This document shows positions 11,346-21,384 of a stretch of DNA of 64,000 bases, one piece after another. Below the pieces are notes generated by a model that made no database searches, was not told where the DNA came from, and saw nothing but the letters and a program-made list of their open reading frames with translations. The position numbers and the translations under genes were made by a program. The stretch is from Gigaspora margarita (taxonomy: Eukaryota; Glomeromycota; Glomeromycetes; Diversisporales; Gigasporaceae), in assembly GCA_009809945.1 (NCBI GenBank), contig WTPW01000198.1:75704-139703 (forward strand), read 5' to 3'. The stretch's first letter is position 1. Every line of letters begins with the position of its first letter.

Positions 11346-12023
11346 GGTACAATTTGGACTTTTATATGTAACAACTATTTGTGATTATAATATTTACTTC
11401 TATATAATCACATAATATAAACCACAGTATTAGATGTGATTATATAGGGTAATTACTATATAATCACACCTCTTTATAATCACCATTTTTGCTGCAACAA
11501 ACCGCGTGATTATAGAGGAGGAAGACTGTATTAGTTTTCAAATATCTATAATATATTATCGTGATACGTATTATTATATGATGTGCGGCTTGTGAAATTT
11601 GTCGACACGTGCGTAATAAAAATATCCTGAGCATTCAGATTTTAGAGAAAACCTCGTTTCCGCCTATGACAAAAATGATCGGTATTTTTGATTAGGTTAA
11701 TGCTCTGAGATTTTAATACAATTATCAGAGTATTATGTCTTAAACTGATTATATACTTTATTCTGTTACTTATCTGTTATCACATATATTGAATATTTAA
11801 TCATAATTAAGGATCCGTTGTATTGCGACTAATTTTTTAAGCCACAAGGCTGCACTCACAATGTAATATAAATAAATTTAATATTACGTATTAAATAAAC
11901 ATGCGTGATTTTTTGAAAGCTGATGAAATTTTCCACATATAAAATGTGTTAAACTATGACCATTTGAAAGGTTTCGCCTTATTAGTGTACATACATTTTT
12001 CAAAAATAATTATCGTCGTTCTT

Positions 12024-12625
12024 ATGAGTTCATCAAAATCTGAAGATCAAACTGAAATTTCGATTGATGTTCCTCGCGAGGAAAAAAACCATGTCCCCCG
12101 TGGAGGAAAAAAAATTGATAATAATGTTTTATCACCAATATGAAGTGCATTGTGACTTTAAGTGAAGAAGATAATTCAATTATGGTATGGCATTACGGGT
12201 GAACTTATTGTCAATTACGAAAGTTCATTAAACGTTAATGATCTTGAACATGTACTAAACACCGATATATTTGTAAAATGCCTAAATATAATTTCGATAA
12301 TATATTTCGTAATCCGTTACAAAGGGTCTCAAATTGCAATTAAGTAATAATAAGATTAAGTGGTGTTGATTTTGCAATTGATTTTGGTTAGTTAAAATTA
12401 ATTAACCATTAAAATTTAATTAAAATTTATATTAATAAGTTTATTTTAACAGCAATTATTGACATCAGAACGAAATTAAGGCAAATATGAATTGGCAAAG
12501 AGAGTTGCCCTTCTAGATAATGAAGATCTAGTAGTTATCAAATTGAGGCCTGTTTATCGAGCCTATATTTTTTCAAAACCAAATATTAATGGAGGACAGA
12601 AATGGACATGCACTAACGAATGTTA
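12024..12625 (+). pseudogene. 5' fragment of ion-channel-family gene (copy A), broken
   Basis: Counterpart of the N-terminal exons at 19295. It opens MSSSKSEDQTEISIDVPRE and keeps the GGKKI..N.VLSP stretch, then a single-base loss gives TGA just after LSPI. The downstream frame recovers (ITGELIVNYESSLNV), and an intron is visible at 12387-12452 (GTTAGTT..TTTAACAG). The second exon begins at 12453 with the same AIIDIRTKLRQI-like frame, then has an ATGA disruption and a deletion. Homology to copy B ends near 12625 at a GGACATGC sequence, so everything downstream, including the channel domain, is missing. A truncated relic of the segmental duplication. Confidence 0.8.
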
Positions 12626-13552
12626 CTAAATTTATCTATAACTCAATTAATCTAATATCAAAGATACAAAGTGCGTATAACGAACGATAGTCGATTTTTT
12701 TAAAACACAAATAGATGACAACTGAGGACAACTGAGGATGTGAATAAGCATAACTGGTTTTTCTGTATCTATGTTTCAAATTTTCACGCATCGTATTGCA
12801 GTATTGATTATTATGAATTTTATGACGAACATTACGTCATTAATCATGCAAATGGCCAATAATTACATCACAACTGATCAAAGTTTACCCATTCATAATA
12901 ATAAGACATTATCTTCTTAATTCAGCAACATCAATTGTATAGTTGCTAATATATTCATGAACACATACCTTTAAAAGGTTAAATTCATATACACACTCAT
13001 CTCAAGCTTACCAAGCAAACGATTCAGCTCATCGTATAAAAATTCAGTGATAATTTAAAAAAAAGTATACATAATTTTTTCATCACATTAACAAAATGAT
13101 TGGTAAAAATATACAGGACACTCATGACAAACGATCATTTTATTATAAGGAGATTGCAGCTACGTAACTACATTGCAGGAATGGAAGACCAGTAAATTAT
13201 ATTATCAAAATTTTTCCGTAATTCGAGAACAACTAAATTGTTCTCTATTCAACTGACTAACAATTAAATTTTATGAACTTAATTATTTTAGACTCTTAGA
13301 TTAATAAAAATAATTTTTTATTACTTTATATATTTACATAGAGAACATATTTTTCGAACTCATTGTTCTCAAAAAAAAATTTTATAGAAAACATCTTAAA
13401 TTTTATAAAAGTTCTCAAATTAAAAATGATGAAGGTCATTATTTGTTAATGGTAATGTATTCATGAGAAGAATCTCGTAAGATCTTATTTGAAAACTTGT
13501 CAAACAATTTACTGATCTGAACTATTGTATTTGTTAAATTTAGTATAATAAA
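12626..13552. other. Repeat-derived intergenic DNA
   Basis: 12640-13120 is a diverged copy of 5960-6240. The ATG at 13096 opens MIGKN and stops after about 24 codons. The remainder is AT-rich with no supported gene. Confidence 0.4.
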
Positions 13553-14158
13553 ATGATAGACGAGTTCAATTCAATAAGAAATGCCGTTAATGATGAAATT
13601 ATTAATGTTGATTCTCGTCTAAATAATAGTATTAACGATCTAAATGAATTCATTATTGAGAGAGAAAAAATAGTTGAAATGATTGAAAAATGTAAAAAAA
13701 AATGTAGAGGAACATGTGGAGAAACGATTAACTAGAAATACTACAAGCAATGATGTTTCGGTATTCGGTAAAGGTTTTGTAATCACAGGAGAGTGTCTTC
13801 CTTTTGCTTTAACACCAGACGTTATTTTATTGGGTGGTGGTTTGCTGGGTACTACTTATTTTGATTCTATTGGTGAAGATAAAGCATTTGAACTATTTGA
13901 AAATGCGTTGCTAATGACAAAGGAAAATACCAGAAGTTAGTGTATTTATAAATTAATTTAATGAAATTGAAAAATTCAAACACAAAACAAAATATAGATA
14001 GAAAAAAAAATTAGAATAATCAAGGAAGTGCTTAAAAAATCTGGATGAAGAAATTAAGTTTATGAATTTAGAATGTAATGAAATAATTAAACATTCTACT
14101 TATCAAAAGGTAGTAAGAGCTGTTATAGAAGTTTTTGCAAGTTTACACCTTCTACTTT
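13553..14158 (+). pseudogene. Coiled-coil protein with hydrophobic segment, frameshifted
   Basis: The ATG at 13553 opens a charged, coil-like segment (MIDEFNSIRNAVNDE, then ESRLNN-type heptads) that runs about 45 codons to an A9 run at about 13692. One A too many shifts the frame; the next frame continues VEEHVEKRL and then a Gly-rich hydrophobic stretch (FGKGFVITG ... VILLGGGLLGTTYF), a plausible membrane or packing segment, and stops at 13938. After a possible short intron (GTTAGT at 13935, AG near 13998) a further charged segment with another A-run shift (near 14037) reads DEEIKFMNLECNEIIKHSTY to about 14158. I do not recognise the family. The layout of coil, hydrophobic segment and coil resembles the C-terminal part of the AIG1 proteins at 44.7-49.0 kb, but without a visible GTPase domain; that link is speculative. 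Confidence 0.45.
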
Positions 14159-14779
14159 AATATTATATTGTATTTATCGAGATTATTTAGAAATTGAAAC
14201 AGTATTTCCTTGAAGATATGGAAAAAATAATTAAAAATTGGTGAGATAAATTGAAATTAATTTTAAAAGAAAAGAACAGCCGTTAAATAGAGAACATGAA
14301 AAAATTTGGTTATGTAAAGCAAATTTACTAAAAATATTTAGCATTAAGTTTTGTTTTTATGCTTTATTTTGTTGTATAATACAAAATAGTTTTGGTCAAA
14401 ACTTATATAAATATTTCTAGTTAATAATTAAATTTTTAGTTAATAGATTGTACAATTATTTTCTGTTTTTCATTATCTCAGCGATTAAAGAGAGGTTATA
14501 TCAAGGATTGTTTTGATCACATTTTTTTATACTAGGCGTAAAACAATGCATTGATCAATGTCTTGAACATTGGGTATTTCTTTATTTATTCTTACTATCT
14601 TCGGAATCTTTAAGTACAGTTTTTAGTATTTGTTATCTAAAAAAAAAAAATAAGTACAACTACGAGTTAACATCGTTGCTCAAAAGGCATAAACTTTTCT
14701 ATTAATTTATTACTATTATGCTTTATTAAAATTATTTTTAAATTCTGAATTCTAAATTTTAAATGTTTTAATAAAATCA
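14159..14779. other. Intergenic, no supported gene
   Basis: AT-rich DNA with scattered coding-like but stopped frames up to about 14400, possibly more of the gene upstream. Nothing certain. Confidence 0.35.
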
Positions 14780-15003
14780 ATTATACGGCATTTTCTATTT
14801 GTTGGATTTTACATTTACCAACTGTTATCCGGCATTTGAAATTTTATGATTTTTATGCACGTGAGTTACACGCGTTATCCGAAATATTTTAAATCCGTTC
14901 CGGATTTAAATATATCCGGACAACGTGTGTAACTCACGTGCATAAAAATTTAAAATCTCAAACAGTTGGTATGCAAAACCAACAAATATAAATGCCGTAT
15001 AAT
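14780..15003. repeat. Foldback 1 of the palindrome array
   Basis: The ends ATTATACGGCATTT and AAATGCCGTATAAT are perfect inverted copies. The inner arms include TTTTTATGCACGTGAGTTAC and its inverse, closing on ATCCGTTCCGGAT at the centre near 14899. Confidence 0.85.
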
Positions 15004-15104
15004 CCAGTTATTCAAGCACGAAGTACTCATAACTACGGTACTATAGTATTCTAATACTAGTAAAGCGCTATCGCGCTTTACTAGCATTAGATCACTATGT
15101 ATAC

Positions 15105-15241
15105 ATTATTGGGCAAAAATTTTTGAATAACGGTAAATTGGTTCAACCGGGCAAATGATCACGTGCCGCTCTGCGGCACGTGTCAGCCAATCATTTGCCC
15201 GGTTGAGCCAATTTACTGTTATCAAAAATTTGCCCAATAAT
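15105..15241. repeat. Foldback of the palindrome array with GC-rich core
   Basis: The outer arms ATTATTGGGCAAA and TTTGCCCAATAAT and the inner arms AACCGGGCAAATGAT and ATCATTTGCCCGGTT are near perfect. The loop is itself a hairpin, CACGTGCCGC-TCT-GCGGCACGTG. Confidence 0.9.
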
Positions 15242-15390
15242 GGTGTTATCCGACAATTTATGATCATTGATTGGTAGGGAGTTGCCCGCTGAGTTTTAAA
15301 TTTGAATAAACATGATTACGTAATAACACATAAAAAAATAACAGTAAGAAATTTTTTCATGATCATATGAGTTTGTCGGATAATGTACCT

Positions 15391-15511
15391 TACCGTTATT
15401 TGCCATATGATTTGACTGGTCGAATTTTAAGCACCGAAGGTGCTTAAAATCGACCAATCAAATAGCATACAGCAAATAACTCAGTTATTCGGCACGAAGT
15501 GCCGAATAACT
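15391..15511. repeat. Paired hairpins closing the palindrome array
   Basis: 15391-15480 folds through GTTATTTGC ... TTTTAAGCACC-GAA-GGTGCTTAAAA ... GCAAATAAC. 15482-15511 is AGTTATTCGGCAC-GAA-GTGCCGAATAACT. Both have GAA loops, so they look related. Confidence 0.85.
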
Positions 15512-16178
15512 ATTAAGTATCAACCAAGTTAAAACAATATTATTTGTTACAAAAAATAACAACTGTCATTTTCATTGATGGCAAAATTGCGTTCTACTTT
15601 TTTTTTTGTCTGTTATTTTTGAATCGAGTATTTTTTGATTACTATGATTAGAGCGTTCTCACGAGATTACTACAACTCGGGCATGTTATATTTTGTTTTG
15701 CTCCCACCCAGAAGTATCTAAGCTTATTTGCAAAATCTCAAGAATTTTACATGATTATTAGTTTCATCAATTCAGAAATACGTATTTTTACGAGTTTACC
15801 AGGCTTGTAAGTTTAATTTTGTTTGGTTTTTTTTTGCTTATACTTCAAATAAATTATAAAATGGAATCTGATATTTCTGTGACGTCACATAATATTTCTG
15901 CATCAAATGCATATCGAAATTATTCGAGCTAACATATACTCAGTGCTAAACCAACATTAATGTTACGAATATTTCTCCAGAAAATATTTTATGCTTATTT
16001 ATAGCATTAAAATATAAAGTTTATCGATTATACAATTATTAAATACTATTCTTAAAACTAACTATATAGGATCAATGCATGATAGAATATACATTTAAAA
16101 CTTTTTCTAAAACTTCTTTTTGAAGTCTTTAAAAAAATTGCATGTTTTTATTTTTTTTTTAAAAAAAAAAACTTTATA

Positions 16179-16674
16179 TGGTGCACCAAGTCACTTCACA
16201 TCAAATGCGCCAAATTTGGGGGTCGTCTGAAGCCTTGTACCTTCATATATTGATTTACATACTGCATAAATTGTATTCTTGATATCTATATAACCTGCTA
16301 ACCTTAAATGCATCAAAAACGAACCCTAACGAGGTACAAGGCTTTAGCCATCCCCCAAATTTGGGTATATATAAATGCTTTTTAGCCAATCAGTATGCGT
16401 TATATACTAATTCGATTGGATAAAAAAAATATATAAAAAAAAAATTTTTAAATTTTTTATATTAAACGTCAAAATTTTGAAAGCTTAATAGCTTTAAACA
16501 CTTATAACTTTAATTTATAAACTTTTTTAAATATTCTAACCGATAATTTGTAAAGTACTAATGAAAAGCAATAGTTTTTATCGGTTATATTTTTAAAAAA
16601 TATTTAAAACTTAAGATTTTATAGATTTATTAAAATATACAGTGATTTTTGATGAGAAGTGACTTGGCGCACCA
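16179..16674. mobile_element. 496-bp TA-flanked element, non-autonomous
   Basis: The ends TGGTGCACCAAGTCACTTC and GAAGTGACTTGGCGCACCA are inverted repeats with one mismatch, flanked by TA (16177-16178 and 16675-16676). Copy A has no such insertion at the matching place (about 8225-8245). TA target use suggests Tc1/mariner-type mobilisation. A smaller inverted repeat is nested inside. Confidence 0.85.
16209..16367. mobile_element. Inverted-repeat element nested in the 496-bp element
   Basis: The ends CCAAATTTGGGGGTCGTC and the inverse GCCATCCCCCAAATTTGG are inverted, and both arms continue through AAGCCTTGTACCT and AGGTACAAGGCTT. A nested MITE or an internal palindrome of the host element. 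Confidence 0.65.
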
Positions 16675-18605
16675 TAGAAACTTGTAAAAAAAGGTATTTT
16701 TTTTTCGTATACTATTTTAATACGATAGTTGCGAAGCCCTTTCCATCTTATTTATGATAAGGGAAGCTATAGGATTTCAAACGGGAAAAGTTTTAAGTTC
16801 ATTTAGATTTGGATGAGTATCTATTAGGGATTTAATAGGGGATTTCAAAGCTAAAATCGAAGAATCGTATTTTATTTTTCCGATTTATACAACATAGTAA
16901 AAATGCTATTGAAAAAATCCTATTTATTTTCGAAATTCATCACTTAATTGTTAACTTTGAAAACCCAATAGTAAATCGCTCAATTTCAGGTAAAATCGAT
17001 TCCCCGATAGTTGCTAAGGAAACATTTTTGTTAAATGCGAAAAATGTGAATTCTTGTGCAAGTTTTCGAGAAACAACAACGCTAAATTGAGGCTTGCTAT
17101 CGGCAGGAGACCTGTACAGTACAGCATTCTTATGATAATTAAAGAGGTGTTTTGTACAGACTCTCTATTGTTTGATTTTAGCCTTTACAGTAAATCATTC
17201 ACGTTTCACAAAGGCATGAAAAGTCAAGGTCGTGTTTTTGCAAAGAACTTTTAATAATTTTACTTTCCCAAAACTGAGTTTGTTCTTACCAAAGGTTAAA
17301 GTTGTTAATATACATAATTGCAAATAATCTTTGCAAATAATTTTTATAATAATTTTTCTTCTTAAAAGTCAATTTTATAAATATTTTTCATGTGCCGAAC
17401 TTATAAGAGATAGTTTGGATTATATGCTGTAGAAAGTATCTTAATTAAAAATTGATACCGTAAAAATATACATATAACTTAGCTAGAAGTATTTTGACAT
17501 TGATTTTTGATATTAAATTGCTAGAAATTAATATGCCGAAAGAATTTCTATGAATATATCTGAAATTATAATATAAAATTTCGGTTATTAGGTTATGTGA
17601 TTTAGATTTGGTTTTTAATTCAGATTGCGGCCTTATTTCTTCCTAAAAATTTGGAGGCTAATTATTTTGACACAGCCGTAAATAGTTTCTACAGCATGTA
17701 TAGTTTGGACATAACAATCACAATACATCACTTCGTCATGATGCACACAATTATAATTTATTTAGTTAAAATTTAACTAGTGACATATTTGATATAATTA
17801 ATCAGATGATTAATCAAATTTATCGGTGCAAGTTCAGTATTAAGTTGAAAGCCATAAGGCTGGCTTTATTTGTAGTAAACAAAAGGTTTCTTACGCTTTT
17901 CTTAACATAAGTAACATTATCGTTTAACAGCAACAATGCACATATTGCATCGTTGAAAAATAATTTACTTACCTTTCACATTGTTTCATGATTTAGTAGA
18001 GCTTCAAAATTTCATCCTTTCATGTGAGTTTTTTCAAATTGCCAGTGGTATTTCTTTCGTTGGGGTTGATTGGAAGTTCGCTTTTTTTGAGCTTAGGTTT
18101 TGTCTTTCATCATTTGCACCATAACAATTATAATTCTCTGCTGACAATAGTAATACTGTTTATTATCATAAATAATCGCTTACATATGAAGCATAAATAA
18201 TTGCTTATATATGAAGACATAAATAAATAACAGCGTACGTATTCATGCCAAAACCAGGGACAGTAATATTTTCTTTTGATGGTGACAAAGTTGCTATTTC
18301 TGTATTTTAGCATTAGTATTTATTGAATGTAGAGTTATATTCAAGTTAAAATAATAAATTTTGACTTAGTATTACTTATTATAATGAGAAAATAATTTTA
18401 AATGTTTAAAATTTGAAATAATAAATTTTGACAAGTGAAATTTCAATAGGAATTATTTTTATTAGAAAGATTTCATAAATTAATTGTGATTTTGTCTAAT
18501 AGCGTAAAAACTACTGTATTTTTTATGCCCTTTAAATTTTTGGACAATTTTTAAGATTGAAATAAATTTTATAAATATTTACATGAAAGGACTCAGCTAA
18601 TGATG

Positions 18606-18776
18606 AACAGCCCTAGCATCGCCCACAAATAAATGTAGCTTACGTCATAAGTAAAACTCAAAGCCAATAACCAGCAATAACGAATTAACACTGCCATGCT
18701 CAATTTATCGTTGTTGTGCTTCAGAGCCTTAACTGTGACTTAAACTACTTTTTTTTTGTGGACGATGCTAGGGCTG
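18606..18776. mobile_element. MITE with CAGCCCTAGCATCG ends
   Basis: The ends ACAGCCCTAGCATCG and CGATGCTAGGGCTGT are perfect inverted repeats and continue through CCCACAAA and TTTGTGGA. The homologous copy A region (about 10125-10290) keeps the interior and the right end but has lost the left tip. The element thus predates the segmental duplication. Confidence 0.75.
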
Positions 18777-19294
18777 TGCTAATAATGCCTAATTTTTCAA
18801 TGATTCAATTACAGTTTCGTCAGGCACCAAACAGCCCAACAAAATATATCCAATTATATGTCTTAGCATTCAACTATATAATAAATTAATTGTGATACGT
18901 ATTATATGATATGAAGCATGTGAAATTTGTCGATACGTGCGTAATAATAATATCCTGTGCATCCGCCTAAGCATATAAATGATTAGTATTTTTTATTTGA
19001 TTAATGTTCTGTGATATTAATCAATTATCAGGATATTATGTCTTAAATAGATAATACACTTTATTTTGGTACTTATCTGTTGTATTGCATCTAGTTTTTT
19101 AAGCCACAAGGCTGCACTCATAATGTTATATAAGTAAATTTACTATTATTGAATAAACATCGTGATTTTTTTGAAGGCTGATGAAATTTTCTACATATAA
19201 AATGTGTTCAAACTATGATCATTTAAAAGGTTCAATCTTATTACTGTACTGTACATACATTTTTCAAAAATAATTATCGTCATTCTTATTTAAA

Positions 19295-20372
19295 ATGAGT
19301 TCATCAATATCAGAAGATCAAACTGAGATTTCGATTGATGTTCCACGCGAGGATATCCCCCATGGAGGAAAAAAAATTCATAGTTATGTTTTATCACCAA
19401 ATAAGAAATGCATTGCAACTTTAAGTAAAGAAGATATATCCATTGTGGTATGGTCCATTACGGATGAACTTATTGTCAATTACGACAGTTCATTAAACGT
19501 TAAACTTGCACTAAATACCGATAAATTTTGTAAAAAGCAAGATTTTAATTACGAAAATACATTCGAAGATGTTCTTTATGATGTGTTACTTGGGATCTCA
19601 AATTGCAAGCAAGTAATAATAAGATTAAGTTATAAAGATTTTGTAATTGATTTTGGTTAGTTAAAATTAATTAATCGTTAAAGTTTAATAATAATTTATA
19701 TTAATAAAGTTTATTTAACAGCAATTATTGACATCAGAACTAAATTAAGGCAAATATTGATTGCGCAAGGTTTAGAAGGTTTAGAAGTACATGCGGGTGT
19801 TGCCTTTCTAGAAAATGATGATCTAGTAATTATCACAAGGCAGCCTATTTATCGAGCCTATATCTTTTCAAAATCAAATATTAATGGAAAACAGAAATGG
19901 ACATGCAAGAATAGTATTGAACTCGCAAAAAATAGTACTTCTTGCCATATTTCTAAAAAAGGAAAATTGTTTTTGTGCATAGATGAAATCATGCCTGTAG
20001 TTATGCAATGGGACTTGATAACTCGGAAGTTTGATATGCAATATATTCTAGATTTGAATTTAAGAATTTTGACGATGAAAATGGAACTGAATAGCGACAA
20101 TACATTGTTAGCAATAGGTAGTCATAAATGGGCTAACTGCTACATTCTCGGATTTGTGGTCTGTGTTTATTTGACAAAATCTGGTATGATGATAGCAAAA
20201 AGTAGGTATTTTTATGTAAAATTATTTATAATATTAAGTATACAATATTGTGCAGACTTATTTTTTTTTATCAAAGTTATGTGCATAACAGCAAATTGAC
20301 GATATTAACTCCGATGAAAAGAATTTTCTGTAATCATTTGCTCAGTATTGATGCTGTTCGCTATATTATATG
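19295..20372 (+). pseudogene. Ion-channel-family gene, N-terminal WD-like half (disrupted)
   Basis: Exon 1 (19295-19654) begins MSSSISEDQTEISIDVPRE and GGKKIHSYVLSPNKKCIATL, followed by IVVWSIT, the pattern of one WD-like propeller blade. The intron 19655-19721 (GTTAGT..TTTAACAG) joins in phase to exon 2 (19722-20205), which reads AIIDIRTKLRQ and further blade-like strands ending VVMQWDL and KSGMMIAKS. A second intron (20206-20276) leads to exon 3, which reads KLTILTPMKRIF then SIDAVRYII and meets TGA at 20371. A 0.94-kb insertion follows at once. Blades of this kind precede the ion-transport domain in the downstream half. The start is chosen because copy A has a matching ATG and the upstream DNA is non-coding. 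The exons look well kept, so this may be a recent pseudogene or a fragment still transcribed. Confidence 0.7.
19655..19721 (+). other. Intron of the ion-channel-family gene
   Basis: The GTTAGT donor and TTTAACAG acceptor join the coding frame in phase (Asp-Phe-Ala). The same intron is present in copy A at 12387-12452. Confidence 0.75.
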
Positions 20373-20388
20373 ACCATGCGACATTTTG

Positions 20389-21333
20389 AACTGCCCTAGC
20401 GTTCAAGCCTAAAAAATTTCGCTCGATAAATCAAATTTTAGAGATCATCCAAATTTTTAAAATTTTTTAAATTTTAGCGAAGGTTTCACAATAACTACTT
20501 GGCCAAACGGGGTAAATTAATTTATCTTTTTTAATCCTATACTTTTGCAGAATTAAAATAAAAAATTTATTGAATTCGGCTTAGTGTTATCGAGAAATCT
20601 TTGCTAGAAGTTTAAAAAATTAAAATCTCAGAAAAAGAACAATCAGGCAAAATTTTCTTTTTCTAAACTTTAAGCAAAGATTTTTCGACAATCATTTATC
20701 CAATTCATGAGATTTTTTTTATTTTAATGCTACGAGTTTATAGAATTAAATAAAAATTTTATACGTAGTTGCCGAAAAACATTCATTAATTGCTAAAAAT
20801 AAAAACATTTAGCCGCAGCTACTTTTATTAAAATCTTTTTTTACAAATGCCTAAAATTTGAACAAAGGTTACTCGACACCTATAGACCAAATTTTATCGA
20901 ATTTTGTATTTTAATTGGAAATTATAGAATCAAATAAAAAAATTTGATAGAATTTGACTAAGTAAGCAGTAAGCGTCGAGTAATCTTCATTTAAATTTTA
21001 AGTATTTATAAAAAAAGAAGCTGCGGCTAAATTTTTTTTCAAATTTTAGGTATTTATAAAAAATAAGCTGCGGCTAAATTTTTTTCAGCTTTCAATGAAA
21101 TTTTTCGACAAATATCTATATTAATTTAATATTTTTTTATTTTAATTATATAGATCCTCTAAATTAAAATAAAAAAATTTTCATTGAATTTAGATAGATG
21201 GTTAACGAGAAATCTTTGCAAAAAAGTTTAGAAAAAATTTTGCTCGATTGTTCTTTTTCTGATATTCTAATTTTTTTATCATCTAGCAAAGATTTCTCGA
21301 TGATCACTAATTTTGGTTGTGCTAGGACAGTTA
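20389..21333. mobile_element. 0.94-kb insertion splitting the ion-channel-family gene
   Basis: The ends AACTGCCCTAGC and GCTAGGACAGTT are inverted repeats with one mismatch, and ACATTTTG flanks both sides (20381-20388 and 21334-21341, with one extra base at the right junction). An 8-bp duplication suggests hAT-type insertion. The interior has no open transposase. It is built from several hairpins in which GAGAAATCTTTGC and GCAAAGATTTTTCG-like arms face each other. The CCTAGC end resembles the MITE at 18606. Confidence 0.8.
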
Positions 21334-21384
21334 ACATTTTGCACCGATGAATACGTATCTAATTTATTTAATTAACATATTTAG

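Larger units (their letters stand above)
10347..11528. mobile_element. 1.18-kb TA-flanked element (Tc1/mariner-type ends), non-autonomous
   Basis: The ends CAGTCTTCCTCCTCTA and TAGAGGAGGAAGACTG are perfect inverted repeats, and similarity continues through AATCACC-like sequence. It is flanked by TA on both sides, the Tc1/mariner target. Copy B of the segmental duplication is empty at this position (near 18840). TATATAATCACA-like subterminal motifs recur at both ends. No transposase frame is present. Two nested foldbacks fill the interior, with several ambiguous bases in the first. Confidence 0.85.
7720..12625. repeat. Segmental duplication, copy A
   Basis: Collinear with copy B at about 15620-19930. 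Shared landmarks include GATTACTACGACTCGGGC-like sequence, CAGAAATACGTATTTTTACG, the A-rich TTGCATGTTT tract, GCTATCGGCAGGAGACC, TTGACACAGCCGTA, ATAACAATTATCGTC-like upstream DNA and the 5' exons of the ion-channel gene. Copy A carries a private 1.18-kb element at 10347-11528 and two small tandem duplications. It lacks the 496-bp element of copy B. Confidence 0.85.
14780..15511. repeat. Array of adjacent palindromes / foldback elements
   Basis: Six inverted repeats lie nearly end to end: 14780-15003 (arms about 100 bp, ends ATTATACGGCA and TGCCGTATAAT), 15008-15034 (AGTTATTCAAGCACGAAGT), 15052-15091 (CTAGTAAAGCGC and its inverse), 15105-15241, about 15245-15388 (TTATCCGACAA ends) and 15391-15511 (two hairpins). 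The motif TTAT[ACT]CG recurs at many borders. They carry GC-rich cores in AT-rich DNA. No coding capacity. Confidence 0.85.
15620..19930. repeat. Segmental duplication, copy B
   Basis: Collinear with copy A at 7720-12625, same orientation, substantially diverged. It contains a private element at 16179-16674 and the intact-looking 5' exons of the ion-channel gene. It lacks copy A's 10347-11528 element and the two local tandem duplications. Confidence 0.85.
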
